NCBI GenBank assembly: GCA_023442635.1
Contig: JAEZYR010000155.1
Coordinates: forward strand, 1-14,981
Direction: 5' to 3'
Length of the DNA: 14,981 bases
DNA from: Bacillota bacterium
GTDB taxonomy: Bacteria; Bacillota; Clostridia; Saccharofermentanales; Fastidiosipilaceae
Part shown: piece after piece, positions 1 to 6,894 of the stretch
Position numbering within the stretch: the first letter of the stretch is position 1
How the letters are laid out: every line of letters begins with the position of its first letter
Program-made: the position numbers and the translations under genes
Notes under the pieces: model-generated
The model's database searches: none
Seen by the model: only the letters and a program-made list of their open reading frames with translations
Told to the model about the DNA's origin: nothing

Positions 1-2
1 GA

Positions 3-86
3 GCGGAGGAACTGCCCACACGCACACATATCAATCGCAACGGCTCATGGCACGTGGAGACAGTGTGTTTGATGACACGGGTGTAG
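3..86 (+). CDS. C-terminal end of an RlmD/RumA-like 23S rRNA (uracil-5)-methyltransferase (partial, 5' end outside window)
   Basis: An open frame enters from the left edge and stops at TAG 84-86. It encodes 27 residues ending HVETVCLMTRV. A terminal HVETVxLxxR motif is typical of TrmA/RlmD-family SAM-dependent uracil methyltransferases in Clostridia (family knowledge). The catalytic cysteine and SAM-binding domain would lie to the left of the window and cannot be checked. The assignment rests on this short tail alone, so only the family-level call is offered. A second copy of the same VETVC tail appears at 811-885. Confidence 0.45.
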   Translation, partial: AEELPTRTHINRNGSWHVETVCLMTRV

Positions 87-240
87 TCGTGGAAAGCCTT
101 GTTTATCAGGGGTTTTGCGTGGTTTCATTTTGGTGGGGTTGTGCTTCGAGGGCTTGTTGGGCGTTTATGGGAACTGGTCAACGGGTTTTCGGAGCAAATG
201 CTTAAGAGGGTTGAGTAGTCGATTTTGCTTCTGGCGTTTT

Positions 241-286
241 TGAGTGGGTGAGATTGATGTTTTACCTGATGAGTGGGTGGGATTGA
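241..286 (+). repeat. pair of 17-nt direct repeats upstream of the NUDIX gene
   Basis: TGAGTGGGTGAGATTGA at 241-257 recurs as TGAGTGGGTGGGATTGA at 270-286, 16 of 17 bases identical and 29 bp apart (start to start). The pair ends 26 bp before the chosen NUDIX start. It could be a tandem operator or a relic of slippage, and nothing in the sequence decides between these. Confidence 0.6.
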
Positions 287-312
287 GGAATTATAACAAG
301 GGAGATGTAACG

Positions 313-810
313 ATGAAATATGACTGTGGCTTTACAAAAGAAAAGAAATGGTTTCGCTACCGGGCAGCAGCGATCATTGTCGAAGCGGGTTGCGTACTAC
401 TCGCCGGAAATGAAAGGGATGATTATTTCTATTCTATCGGCGGTGCTGTACATATGGGAGAAACAGCCGAAGCGGCGGTGAAGCGGGAAGTCCTTGAGGA
501 AACTGGCGTCGCGTATGAGGTGGATCATCTTGCCGTGATCCATGAGAACTTCTTCAGGGGGAGTGGAGGCAATATAAAAGATCTGGACTGCCACGAGATT
601 TCTTTCTACTTTGTGATGAAACCGAGAGGAACACAGGAATTACAAAGTGGTAGTTATACTGGGGGAATCAAGGAACAGATGTACTGGATTCCTATTGCAG
701 AGTTGGACAGGCACAAAACATTTCCCGCCTTCATGAAAGAGTTTCTGACCTCAGAGCACCAGAGGATTGAGCATATCGTGACGGATGAACAAAGAGAAAT
801 TGTGGGGTAA
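313..810 (+). CDS. NUDIX hydrolase
   Basis: This 165-residue protein carries a complete NUDIX box: G44, E50, R58, E59, E62, E63, G65, matching Gx5Ex7REUxEExGU. It should hydrolyse a nucleoside diphosphate linked to another moiety, using Mg2+ bound by the box glutamates in the cytoplasm. The substrate cannot be read from the sequence. The length is normal for a single-domain NUDIX protein. The ATG at 313 is preferred because AAGGGAG at 298-304 sits 8 bp upstream and the NUDIX strand begins soon after. An earlier in-frame GTG-type start at 244 would add 23 residues with no family match. A TATAAC at 292-297 lies too close to the start to be a clear promoter. The gene stands alone between two methyltransferase-like C-terminal tails, which may mean it was inserted there. 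Confidence 0.9.
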   Translation: MKYDCGFTKEKKWFRYRAAAIIVEAGCVLLAGNERDDYFYSIGGAVHMGETAEAAVKREVLEETGVAYEVDHLAVIHENFFRGSGGNIKDLDCHEISFYFVMKPRGTQELQSGSYTGGIKEQMYWIPIAELDRHKTFPAFMKEFLTSEHQRIEHIVTDEQREIVG

Positions 811-885
811 GAAACGTTGGGGTCTTCGTTCGCTTCTGCAACAGATCTCGTCGAGACGGTGTGTTTAGCTAAAAAGAAAGGCTGA
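811..885 (+). pseudogene. remnant of an RlmD-like methyltransferase C-terminus
   Basis: Starting right after the NUDIX stop, an open stretch reads ...SSFASATDLVETVCLAKKKG and stops at TGA 883-885. Its VETVCL core is the same as the tail at 57-71, and the two DNA copies differ only at third codon positions (ACA/ACG and TTG/TTA). There is no start codon or body, so this can only be a decayed fragment or a recombination scar. The segment is very short, so the assignment is tentative. Confidence 0.35.
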
Positions 886-950
886 GCGCTGAAGCCAAGG
901 CAGCTTGTTCCGACAATCGCCACAGCTTTCATCTGCAAGATCCCCCTCAT

Positions 951-978
951 TTGACGCTGGCTTTTTTATCTATACTAT
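951..978 (+). promoter_or_regulatory. putative sigma-70-type promoter for the peptidase/acetyltransferase unit
   Basis: A -35-like TTGACG at 951-956 is followed by TATACTAT at 971-978. The spacing is 14 bp to TATACT or 16 bp to TACTAT, so the exact -10 is uncertain. It lies about 37 bp upstream of the start at 1015, which has a clear GGGAGG at 1003-1008. Confidence 0.45.
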
Positions 979-1014
979 AGGAAGAAGGATTAAAGAAAAG
1001 ATGGGAGGATAAGG

Positions 1015-1842
1015 ATGAAAGTTAACACGGCCGTTGTCGATGCCTATATTCGAGCTGAAGATCTAAGCCCCTTTGCTCAGCTTTGGCTTTATGAGCAAGA
1101 GACAGATGCGGGGCGCGAAAATATTTTTACACAGCCTGAATCGAGCGAAGAAAAAAGAAGGCAGGTCGAGCAGATCAAAACGGAGATGCTGACTTATCTT
1201 CAGAACTTTGAACCTTGCAATGTGAGATTGTGGGATGCGCTATTTGAGACATGGCGTCCTTCTATTGAGCAAACAGAAGTGGATCTTGTTGTCGGCTGTC
1301 CTGAACTCTACGATGCCTTCGTTAAACGGGATACAAGAGGCCAAGCCCACATGATCTTTGACCTCCTGAATTGGGAAAAATATTTAGGGCACTATCCCAT
1401 CACCGATTTGGTTCAGAATCTCTTGTCTCATGAGCTGATGCATGTCCAGATCGGGCAAGTGATGCCCGATATTGAAGCAGCCGAAGAAAGGGGCAGCTAC
1501 CTCGAAAAACTAGATGCCATCACTTTCAACGAGGGCTTTGCGCACTTGCTTTCTTACGAAATTAAGGGCTTAGAGACAGTAGATTGGGCGACGCCTGCCA
1601 TGCAAGAGGTCTACACAAAAGCTCAAAGCCAAATGCGAGCAGCCTTGCAGGCTCAGGATCCAGCTCAGCAGGCTGACTTTGTTCAGAAGGCTAATTTTGG
1701 TCAGTACACGGACAAATACGCCTGTATGTGCGGTATGATTTATTTAGGTCAGATGTGGCAAAAGGGAGGCTATCCAGCCCTCAAGCAACTCTTCGAAGAA
1801 GGGTACAAGGGCTTTGCAGCCAAAACTCTGCAGTTGCCTTAA
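1015..1842 (+). CDS. putative zinc metallopeptidase (HExxH protein, DUF5700-like)
   Basis: A 275-residue protein with a zinc-protease core: HELMH at residues 139-143, followed about 30 residues later by NEGFAH, whose E173 is a plausible third zinc ligand. That arrangement (HExxH plus a downstream Glu) is typical of gluzincin-type peptidases. No signal peptide or membrane segment is visible, so a cytoplasmic location is likely. The family name is a tentative recognition and the substrate is unknown. The start at 1015 is well supported by GGGAGG 6 bp upstream. The stop lies 30 bp before the acetyltransferase ATG, and no terminator separates them, so the two are probably co-transcribed. Confidence 0.65.
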   Translation: MKVNTAVVDAYIRAEDLSPFAQLWLYEQETDAGRENIFTQPESSEEKRRQVEQIKTEMLTYLQNFEPCNVRLWDALFETWRPSIEQTEVDLVVGCPELYDAFVKRDTRGQAHMIFDLLNWEKYLGHYPITDLVQNLLSHELMHVQIGQVMPDIEAAEERGSYLEKLDAITFNEGFAHLLSYEIKGLETVDWATPAMQEVYTKAQSQMRAALQAQDPAQQADFVQKANFGQYTDKYACMCGMIYLGQMWQKGGYPALKQLFEEGYKGFAAKTLQLP

Positions 1843-1872
1843 GTGGCAGCAGAACGAGAGGAAGGAAAAACC

Positions 1873-2436
1873 ATGCTCAACAATCGAGGAACCCAGGCTA
1901 TTCAGACTGAACGACTGCTTTTGCGACGATTCACGCCTGCCGATGCTGAAGCCATGTTCCAGAATTGGGCCAATGATCCCATGGTTACACGGTATGTCAC
2001 CTGGCCACCACACGGATCACTGGCCGTGACCCAAGAACTTTTGGCGAGTTGGTGCCAGGCTTACGAAAGAGATGACAACTACAATTGGGCGATTGAATAT
2101 GAGGGAAAGCTCGTAGGGAGCATCAGCGTGGTTCGTTTGAATGCCAAAGTTGAGTGGGCAGACTTGGGCTACTGCCTCAGCCGATCCTGCTGGAGCAAAG
2201 GTATCATGACAGAAGCTGTCCTGGCGCTTGTCGATTACTTGTTTTGTGAGGTCGGCGTGAATCGCATAGGTATTGATCTCGCTGCTCAGAATCTAGCTTC
2301 AGGTCGCGTGGCGCAGAAGTGCGGCTTCACCTATGAGGGAACGGCTCGCGCCTACATCAAAGTTTCGACGGGCGATATCCTCGATGTGAAGCATTACAGT
2401 CTTTTGAGAGAAGAGTGGCTGGCTCAGAAAGCCTGA
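1873..2436 (+). CDS. GNAT-family N-acetyltransferase (RimJ/RimL type)
   Basis: This 187-residue protein matches the Acetyltransf_3 branch of GNAT enzymes, which transfer acetyl from acetyl-CoA to an amino group of a protein, antibiotic or metabolite. It starts with the typical TERLLLRRFTPADAEAMF. The CoA pyrophosphate loop corresponds to W107-S-K-G-I-M-T-E-A115. The late signature N140-xx-S143 with CGFTYEG (150-156) is also present. The ATG at 1873 has GAGAGGAAGG just upstream. A GTG at 1843, directly after the previous stop, would add 10 residues but has no spaced binding site. It is second in a likely two-gene unit with the peptidase. The acceptor substrate cannot be assigned. Confidence 0.88.
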   Translation: MLNNRGTQAIQTERLLLRRFTPADAEAMFQNWANDPMVTRYVTWPPHGSLAVTQELLASWCQAYERDDNYNWAIEYEGKLVGSISVVRLNAKVEWADLGYCLSRSCWSKGIMTEAVLALVDYLFCEVGVNRIGIDLAAQNLASGRVAQKCGFTYEGTARAYIKVSTGDILDVKHYSLLREEWLAQKA

Positions 2437-2455
2437 CAGCTAGCCCAACAAAAGC

Positions 2456-2500
2456 AAAAGCAGGGGGCGCAAGAAGCTTGTCCCCTCTGCTTTTTTCTTT
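2456..2500. terminator. bidirectional rho-independent terminator
   Basis: AAAAGCAGGGG at 2456-2466 pairs with CCCC-T-CTGCTTTT at 2482-2494, with one bulged base. It is followed on the + strand by TTTTTTCTTTT and on the - strand by a T-rich run. It sits between the converging ends of the acetyltransferase and the lipoprotein and can serve both. Confidence 0.85.
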
Positions 2501-2505
2501 TGAGC

Positions 2506-2984
2506 TTAGCCTTGTTTTGAGTCGTCGACTTGAGACAGGGTCTTGTCCGTGAAGAGGAGCTCTAGACCATAATAGTCGCTATTCGAAATGAGGTCTTGAC
2601 GCTCTGGAGTGTCGTCAGTAACAGGGAAGGTCAACAGCGCACTTTCTGGCTGCCACTGGAGGACGAAATCCCGAAAGTCGCCAGCTGTCACATAGAGCTT
2701 GCCACCTAGACGCTTGAAGGGTTCTCGCTCTTCGCCGATGGAGGCCTTGCCCTGCCATATGACTTGAGATTCCTGACCTTTGTGCAGGACAAATTGCATG
2801 ATGAAGGTAATGGCTTCTTCTGGGCCGGTCATGTCATAGACGAGGTCCAAGTTGGCGAGCTTGGTATGGTTCTTGTCCAAAGTCACGCTGGCTTTTGGAC
2901 TTGACTTAGGATGACAGGCGTCAATAGGAGCGAGCAAGTGAGGAGGGCGGATAAGGCCAGCCTTGTGCATTTCTTTAGGGTCAT
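2506..2984 (-). CDS. putative small lipoprotein, apparently frameshifted at the lipobox
   Basis: The start supported by translation signals is ATG 2982-2984, with AGGAGG at 2993-2998. It encodes MTLKKCTRLALSALL, a classic n-region plus hydrophobic core of a signal peptide. That frame leaves the lipobox and stops soon after. The remaining protein continues in another frame, beginning ...ACHPKSSPKASV and ending ...DDSKQG at 2506. Adding one G/C near 2917-2921 would join them as SLLLTACHPKSS, a perfect lipobox (L-T-A-C). The apparent loss is therefore one base, by mutation or sequencing error. If translated without the repair, an internal ATG at 2970 would give 154 residues without a signal peptide. 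The mature part (about 130 residues) is polar with alternating strand-like stretches, and I do not recognise a family. Confidence 0.6.
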
Positions 2985-3022
2985 CGAGCGTACCTCCTAG
3001 GGGAATGGCCAGCAGATCGGGG

Positions 3023-3050
3023 CTTATACCTTTTACAAGAGCAAAGTCTA
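3023..3050 (-). promoter_or_regulatory. putative promoter of the lipoprotein gene
   Basis: Read on the minus strand, TAGACT (3050-3045) and TATAAG (3028-3023) are separated by 16 bp. They match 4/6 and 5/6 of the -35 and -10 consensus. The predicted transcript start lies just upstream of the AGGAGG at 2993-2998. Confidence 0.35.
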
Positions 3051-3233
3051 GGCCGAAGAAAGTGGCAACTAGAATGGATTAAGTAGGCCTTTGCTCTTTG
3101 GGTATTCAGCTTTGGTCAAAATGGCAAATGCTTTTGTTCATAATAAGTTAAAAAATAATATAAGCAATAATATGAAATTTAAAACTCGGCACAATAATAA
3201 GTGATAGATCTATTCTGAGATGACGGTCAAAAG
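3051..3233. other. intergenic region with an AT-rich core between divergent genes
   Basis: This stretch holds no supportable gene. Bases 3130-3215 are strikingly AT-rich compared with the surroundings and contain several TATAAT-like strings on both strands, for example TTGTTC 3134-3139 with TAATAT 3156-3161 on the + strand. It probably contains the promoter of the HD-domain gene, but no single -35/-10 pair stands out. Confidence 0.4.
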
Positions 3234-3308
3234 ATGACAGGCCTTCTCTATGAGCCAGTGTATAGTGTAAAAACTGAGCAAGCTCATTTGAAGGAGACCC
3301 ATGGCTTT

Positions 3309-3899
3309 ATGTCCCATCCATCCTATCCATCACCTCAAGAAGCCGAAGCTCTATTGGCCGAAGCGGTGACGCATAACCCTGGACCTTGGGAAACACACAG
3401 TCGCTATGTGGCTCAAGCCGCCAGCCAAATAGCCGCCGCCTGTCAGGACCTCAATCCCGAAAAAGCCTATGTGCTAGGCCTACTCCATGACATCGGTCGA
3501 CGCTTTGGGATTACCCACATGGCTCACGTCTATGACGGCTACCACTATTTGTTAGACAAAGGCTATGCGGACGCAGCCCGAATCGCTTTGACCCATTCTT
3601 TTAATCTGGGCAAGTTAGACGACTATATCGGCAAAGTCGACGTGACCATAGAGCAGCAGGAAGAGCTCCAAACCCTTTTGGCTCAAACAAACTTTGATGA
3701 ATACGACTACTTGATTCAACTTTGTGATTCCTTGGCTAAGGCAGAAGGCATTGTGACGCTCGAAGCGCGCATGGGTGATGTCAAACGCCGCTATGGCATG
3801 TATCCCCAAGAAAAATGGGACCGCAATCTTGAGCTGCGTCGATATTTCGAAGCCAAGATGGGGCGAGATCTCTATGAAGTCCTCCAGATGGAGGCTTGA
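3309..3899 (+). CDS. HD-domain metal-dependent phosphohydrolase
   Basis: A 196-residue HD-superfamily protein. H30 in the ETHSRYVA segment and the H60-D61 pair in GLLHDIGRR form the expected metal site, and THMAHVYDGYHYL follows as in related Firmicute HD hydrolases. Family members hydrolyse phosphate esters, often of nucleotides. The actual substrate is unknown and no sensor or output domain is attached. The ATG at 3309 is chosen because homologues typically begin close to the xxAEALLxEAVxxNPGPW segment and AAGGAG lies at 3291-3296, although its 12-bp spacing is long. An in-frame ATG at 3234 would add 25 residues but has no binding site. The gene is monocistronic, converging with the YdcF-like gene. 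Confidence 0.82.
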   Translation: MSHPSYPSPQEAEALLAEAVTHNPGPWETHSRYVAQAASQIAAACQDLNPEKAYVLGLLHDIGRRFGITHMAHVYDGYHYLLDKGYADAARIALTHSFNLGKLDDYIGKVDVTIEQQEELQTLLAQTNFDEYDYLIQLCDSLAKAEGIVTLEARMGDVKRRYGMYPQEKWDRNLELRRYFEAKMGRDLYEVLQMEA

Positions 3900-3941
3900 G
3901 AGAGGAGAAAGCAGGGCAAGAGAGACCAGGCCAAGTCTAGT

Positions 3942-3965
3942 TTTGGCTTAGATCTAGAAGCCAAA
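3942..3965. terminator. stem-loop between converging genes, possible weak terminator
   Basis: TTTGGCTT at 3942-3949 pairs perfectly with AAGCCAAA at 3958-3965 around an 8-base loop. It lies between the ends of the HD gene (3899) and the YdcF-like gene (3968). There is no clean U-tract on either strand, so terminator function is uncertain. Confidence 0.4.
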
Positions 3966-3967
3966 GA

Positions 3968-4687
3968 TCAAAAAATCTGCCCAGCGAGCAAGGCCTTGCA
4001 CCAAGCAGCCATTTCGCGCAGGACGTAGTGGGGCAAAAGCCAGACCTGGACGGGTGCAGCTTGCATATGGACATCCTGATAGCCGAGCCGTCTCGCCATC
4101 ATCACGGCCCTTAAGACATGAAAGTTGGAGCTCACGATAACAGTTTTTTCGCTGGCGATTTTGGGGCTGAGGGCTAGGACATTTTTTAAGTTCTCGTAAG
4201 TATTAAAAGAAGCCTTTTCAGCCACACTCTCTAGACTGTAGTGTTTCTGCAGATAACGCGCCATGGCCAGACCTTCGGGCAGCAGCTCGTCAGGACCTTG
4301 GCCACCTGCGCAGTAGAGCTGACTCTGGGAGTGAGCCAACTGTAATTCGGCCGCCACGTCGAGCCGATCTTGCAGCATAAGGGAGGGTTCTGTATCCACG
4401 AGGCCACCGCCCAAAACTACAATGTTTTGGATGTTCTGGTCAGGCTTAAGGGCATAAGGCAGGCCAATGAGGAGGCAGCCAAGCAGGCAAAAAAGCAGGG
4501 TCAGACTGCGAAAAATCCACTTCTTTTTGAGGCAAGAAAAAAGCAAGGCAAGCCCAGCGATCAAAAACCAGACCAGCACGAAGGGCTGGAAGCGGTGGAA
4601 TAAGCAAAGAAAAAGCCCATAGCTAGCGGAGAGGATCGCGACGCCAATTTCAAAATGCTTGAGGAGCCGGGTACAGATGGCTTTCAT
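3968..4687 (-). CDS. YdcF/DUF218-family membrane protein
   Basis: A 239-residue protein with about three hydrophobic helices in its first 80 residues, then a DUF218 domain that probably faces outside the membrane. DUF218 hallmarks are present: VVLGGG (90-95), CAGGQGPDE (126-134), E147-K-A-S-F-N-T-Y-E-N156 and VSSNFHVLRA (165-174, with H170 and R173). SanA, ElyC and YdcF belong to this family and are linked to envelope or peptidoglycan-precursor metabolism, but the enzymatic reaction is not settled. The start at 4687 is well supported by AAGGAGG 5 bp upstream. It is a single gene between two convergent or divergent neighbours, so context says little. Confidence 0.85.
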   Translation of the reverse strand: MKAICTRLLKHFEIGVAILSASYGLFLCLFHRFQPFVLVWFLIAGLALLFSCLKKKWIFRSLTLLFCLLGCLLIGLPYALKPDQNIQNIVVLGGGLVDTEPSLMLQDRLDVAAELQLAHSQSQLYCAGGQGPDELLPEGLAMARYLQKHYSLESVAEKASFNTYENLKNVLALSPKIASEKTVIVSSNFHVLRAVMMARRLGYQDVHMQAAPVQVWLLPHYVLREMAAWCKALLAGQIF

Positions 4688-4744
4688 AGGACCTCCTTTG
4701 CTTAGGCTGGCTTTGGCTTTTCACTTTCGCTGCATTTGCTTTGC

Positions 4745-4773
4745 TTAAAAAGATCCGAGTAAATGGCTATAAT
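4745..4773 (+). promoter_or_regulatory. promoter of the MATE gene
   Basis: A perfect -10 TATAAT at 4768-4773 is preceded, with a 17-bp spacer, by a -35-like TTAAAA at 4745-4750 (4/6). It ends about 32 bp before the ATG at 4806. Confidence 0.6.
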
Positions 4774-4805
4774 CACATGATTGTTTGTGTCAGCAGGAGA
4801 GATTT

Positions 4806-6167
4806 ATGCGTCAAGTTGCCAAGCAGGACTTGTTCGAAACAGCCAGTATTCCTAAGGCTGTGGCCACACTTGCTATCCCTACCATTCTAAGCTCTTTGGT
4901 GATGGTAGTCTACAACGTAGCGGATACCTACTTCGTCGGCTTGCTCGACGATGCGGTGGAGACGGCAGGGGTTACTTTGGCCGCCCCCATGCTGCTCGCT
5001 TTTAATGCCGTCAACAATCTTTTTGGTATTGGGGCATCTAGTGCGATGAGCCGCGCTCTAGGGCAGGGCAAAAGCGACAAAGCGCGTCAATGTTCGGCCT
5101 TGGGCTTTTACTGTGCCTTTCTGGCAGCCTTGCTTTTCAGTCTGCTGACCTTCGTCGGACAAAATCCGCTTTTGCAGCTCCTGGGAGCCAATGCGGAGAC
5201 TGTCGAAGCGACGCGAGGCTACCTGCTCTGGGCTGTGACGATCAATGCTGCCCCGGCTATTTTGAATGTGGTTCTAGCCTACCTCGTGCGGGCGGAAGGA
5301 GCTGCTTTTCATGCGAGTGCTGGTACGATGCTCGGCTGTTTACTGAATATCGCCTTGGATCCTCTTTTCATCTTGCCTTGGGGCTTTGCGATGGGGGCGG
5401 CTGGTGCAGGTGTCGCGACCTTTATTTCGAATCTGACAGCCTGCGCCTACTTCGCGGTTTTGCTCTACTGCAAGCGCAAGCAGACGATTGTCAGTGTCGC
5501 GCTCAAAGACTTGTCTTTCGACCGTGAAATGATGCGCGACATTCTAAGTGTAGGTGTACCCGCCTCCATTCAGAACTTGCTGAATGTAACGGGGATGACG
5601 GTTTATAATAATTTTGCTTCAGCTTATGGTTCGAACGTGGTAGCGGCCATGGGTATCGTGCAAAAAATACAGCTTTTACCTATTCAGATCACTATGGGCG
5701 CTTCCCAAGGCGTCATGCCCTTTATTGGCTACAATTACGCGGCCAAACAGTTGCAGCGCATGCGTGAGGCCACGCTCTTTTTGCTCAAATGCCTGGTGCC
5801 CTTTTTGCTTGTTGTGGCGGCCTTTTGCTCCGTCTTTGCCGCACCACTTGTGGGCTTATTTATGAAGGATCCCGAAGTGATCTTCTACGGCCGACAGTTC
5901 ATGTGGGGCTTTGCCTTAGCCCTGCCCTTTTTGTGTTTTGACTACACAACCGTAGCTGTTTTTCAGGCCATCGGAGCGGGTCGCAAGTCCTTGCACTTTG
6001 CTTTTCTGCGCAAAATCGTCCTCGAAATACCAGCCATTATTGCTTTGAATTTTTTGATCCCCGTTTATGGCATTGCTTATGCTTCCCTGACGGCAGAAAT
6101 CGTGATGACCATTTTGGCATTCAAAGCCCTCAAAGACACCCTGACAGAGCGTTGGAATACGATCTGA
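4806..6167 (+). CDS. MATE-family efflux transporter (MepA/DinF-like)
   Basis: A 453-residue, very hydrophobic protein with around 12 predicted membrane helices, the usual MATE size. The opening TASIPKAVATLAIPTILSSL and then VVYNVADTYFVG match the first helices of MepA-like MATE proteins. The GIGASSAMSRALGQG segment and the mid-protein VGVPASIQNLL repeat reflect the two homologous halves. These pumps export cationic drugs or metabolites using a Na+ or H+ gradient. The substrate cannot be told. The ATG at 4806 has AGGAGA 5 bp upstream. A TTG at 4785 would add seven residues and overlap the binding site. The phosphodiesterase gene follows after about 100 bp on the same strand and could be co-transcribed. 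Confidence 0.92.
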   Translation: MRQVAKQDLFETASIPKAVATLAIPTILSSLVMVVYNVADTYFVGLLDDAVETAGVTLAAPMLLAFNAVNNLFGIGASSAMSRALGQGKSDKARQCSALGFYCAFLAALLFSLLTFVGQNPLLQLLGANAETVEATRGYLLWAVTINAAPAILNVVLAYLVRAEGAAFHASAGTMLGCLLNIALDPLFILPWGFAMGAAGAGVATFISNLTACAYFAVLLYCKRKQTIVSVALKDLSFDREMMRDILSVGVPASIQNLLNVTGMTVYNNFASAYGSNVVAAMGIVQKIQLLPIQITMGASQGVMPFIGYNYAAKQLQRMREATLFLLKCLVPFLLVVAAFCSVFAAPLVGLFMKDPEVIFYGRQFMWGFALALPFLCFDYTTVAVFQAIGAGRKSLHFAFLRKIVLEIPAIIALNFLIPVYGIAYASLTAEIVMTILAFKALKDTLTERWNTI

Positions 6168-6270
6168 GCTATTCGATGAAAGCGATGGTGCCAGAGTGAA
6201 GCTAAGGGGTTAGCTGTGGCAAAATAGAGCCAGTACGCACGCAGAAAGTTCAGGAGGCATCGGTCAGAAA

Positions 6271-6816
6271 ATGAAATATTTGGTGGCATCAGATATACAT
6301 GGTTCAGCCTATTATGGCCAAGCGCTGGTGGAGGCTTTTGAACGAGAAGGGGCAGACCGCCTTTGCCTTTTAGGGGACTTGCTCTATCATGGGCCGCGCA
6401 ACGACCTCCCCAAAGACTACGCCCCCAAAAAGGTCATAGAGCAATTGAATGCGCTGGCATCGAAGATTCTTTGTGTGCGTGGAAACTGCGATACAGAAGT
6501 TGACCAGATGGTCTTGCAATTCCCCATCATGGCCGATTATGCCCTTTTGATGAGTGGGGAGCGCCTGCTTTATCTCACCCATGGCCATCGCTTCAATCTG
6601 GAGACGCTGCCGCCCTTGCAAGCTGGCGATGTTCTGATCCATGGACATACCCATATTCCAGCATGGACGCCCTTTGGGCAGGATAATCTCTATCTGAATC
6701 CTGGCTCCGTTTCGATTCCTAAGCAAGGTTCTAAGCACAGCTATATGACGATTGAGGAGGGTCTTTGCCAGTGGAAGGACCTGAGCGGCGAGGTCTACCA
6801 TACGTTGCAGCTTTAA
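6271..6816 (+). CDS. yfcE: YfcE-type metallophosphoesterase
   Basis: A 181-residue calcineurin-like phosphoesterase, close to the usual length of the YfcE/MJ0936 group. All metal-site motifs are seen: SDIHG with D8 and H10, GD with D36, GNCD with N72, THGH around H104, and HGHTH (124-128). YfcE hydrolyses phosphodiesters such as bis-pNPP in vitro, with Mn2+. The physiological substrate is not established. The ATG at 6271 is the only plausible start. AGGAGG at 6252-6257 is 13 bp away, an unusually long spacing. It may share a transcript with the MATE gene upstream, as no terminator is seen between them. Confidence 0.9.
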   Translation: MKYLVASDIHGSAYYGQALVEAFEREGADRLCLLGDLLYHGPRNDLPKDYAPKKVIEQLNALASKILCVRGNCDTEVDQMVLQFPIMADYALLMSGERLLYLTHGHRFNLETLPPLQAGDVLIHGHTHIPAWTPFGQDNLYLNPGSVSIPKQGSKHSYMTIEEGLCQWKDLSGEVYHTLQL

Positions 6817-6823
6817 CATGCCT

Positions 6824-6857
6824 TAAGCGCTCATCCTGCTTATGCGCTTATAGCAGG
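6824..6857. other. interleaved inverted repeats (possible pseudoknot) between converging genes
   Basis: TAAGCGC at 6824-6830 pairs with GCGCTTA at 6844-6850. CCTGCT at 6835-6840 pairs with AGCAGG at 6852-6857. The two stems are interleaved, so they form either a pseudoknot or alternative hairpins. No U-tract follows. Position suggests a role at the 3' ends of the phosphodiesterase and YoaK-like transcripts. Confidence 0.45.
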
Positions 6858-6894
6858 CTGGGTGTGGCTGATAGATGAAGTCCAGCGGCAAGGG

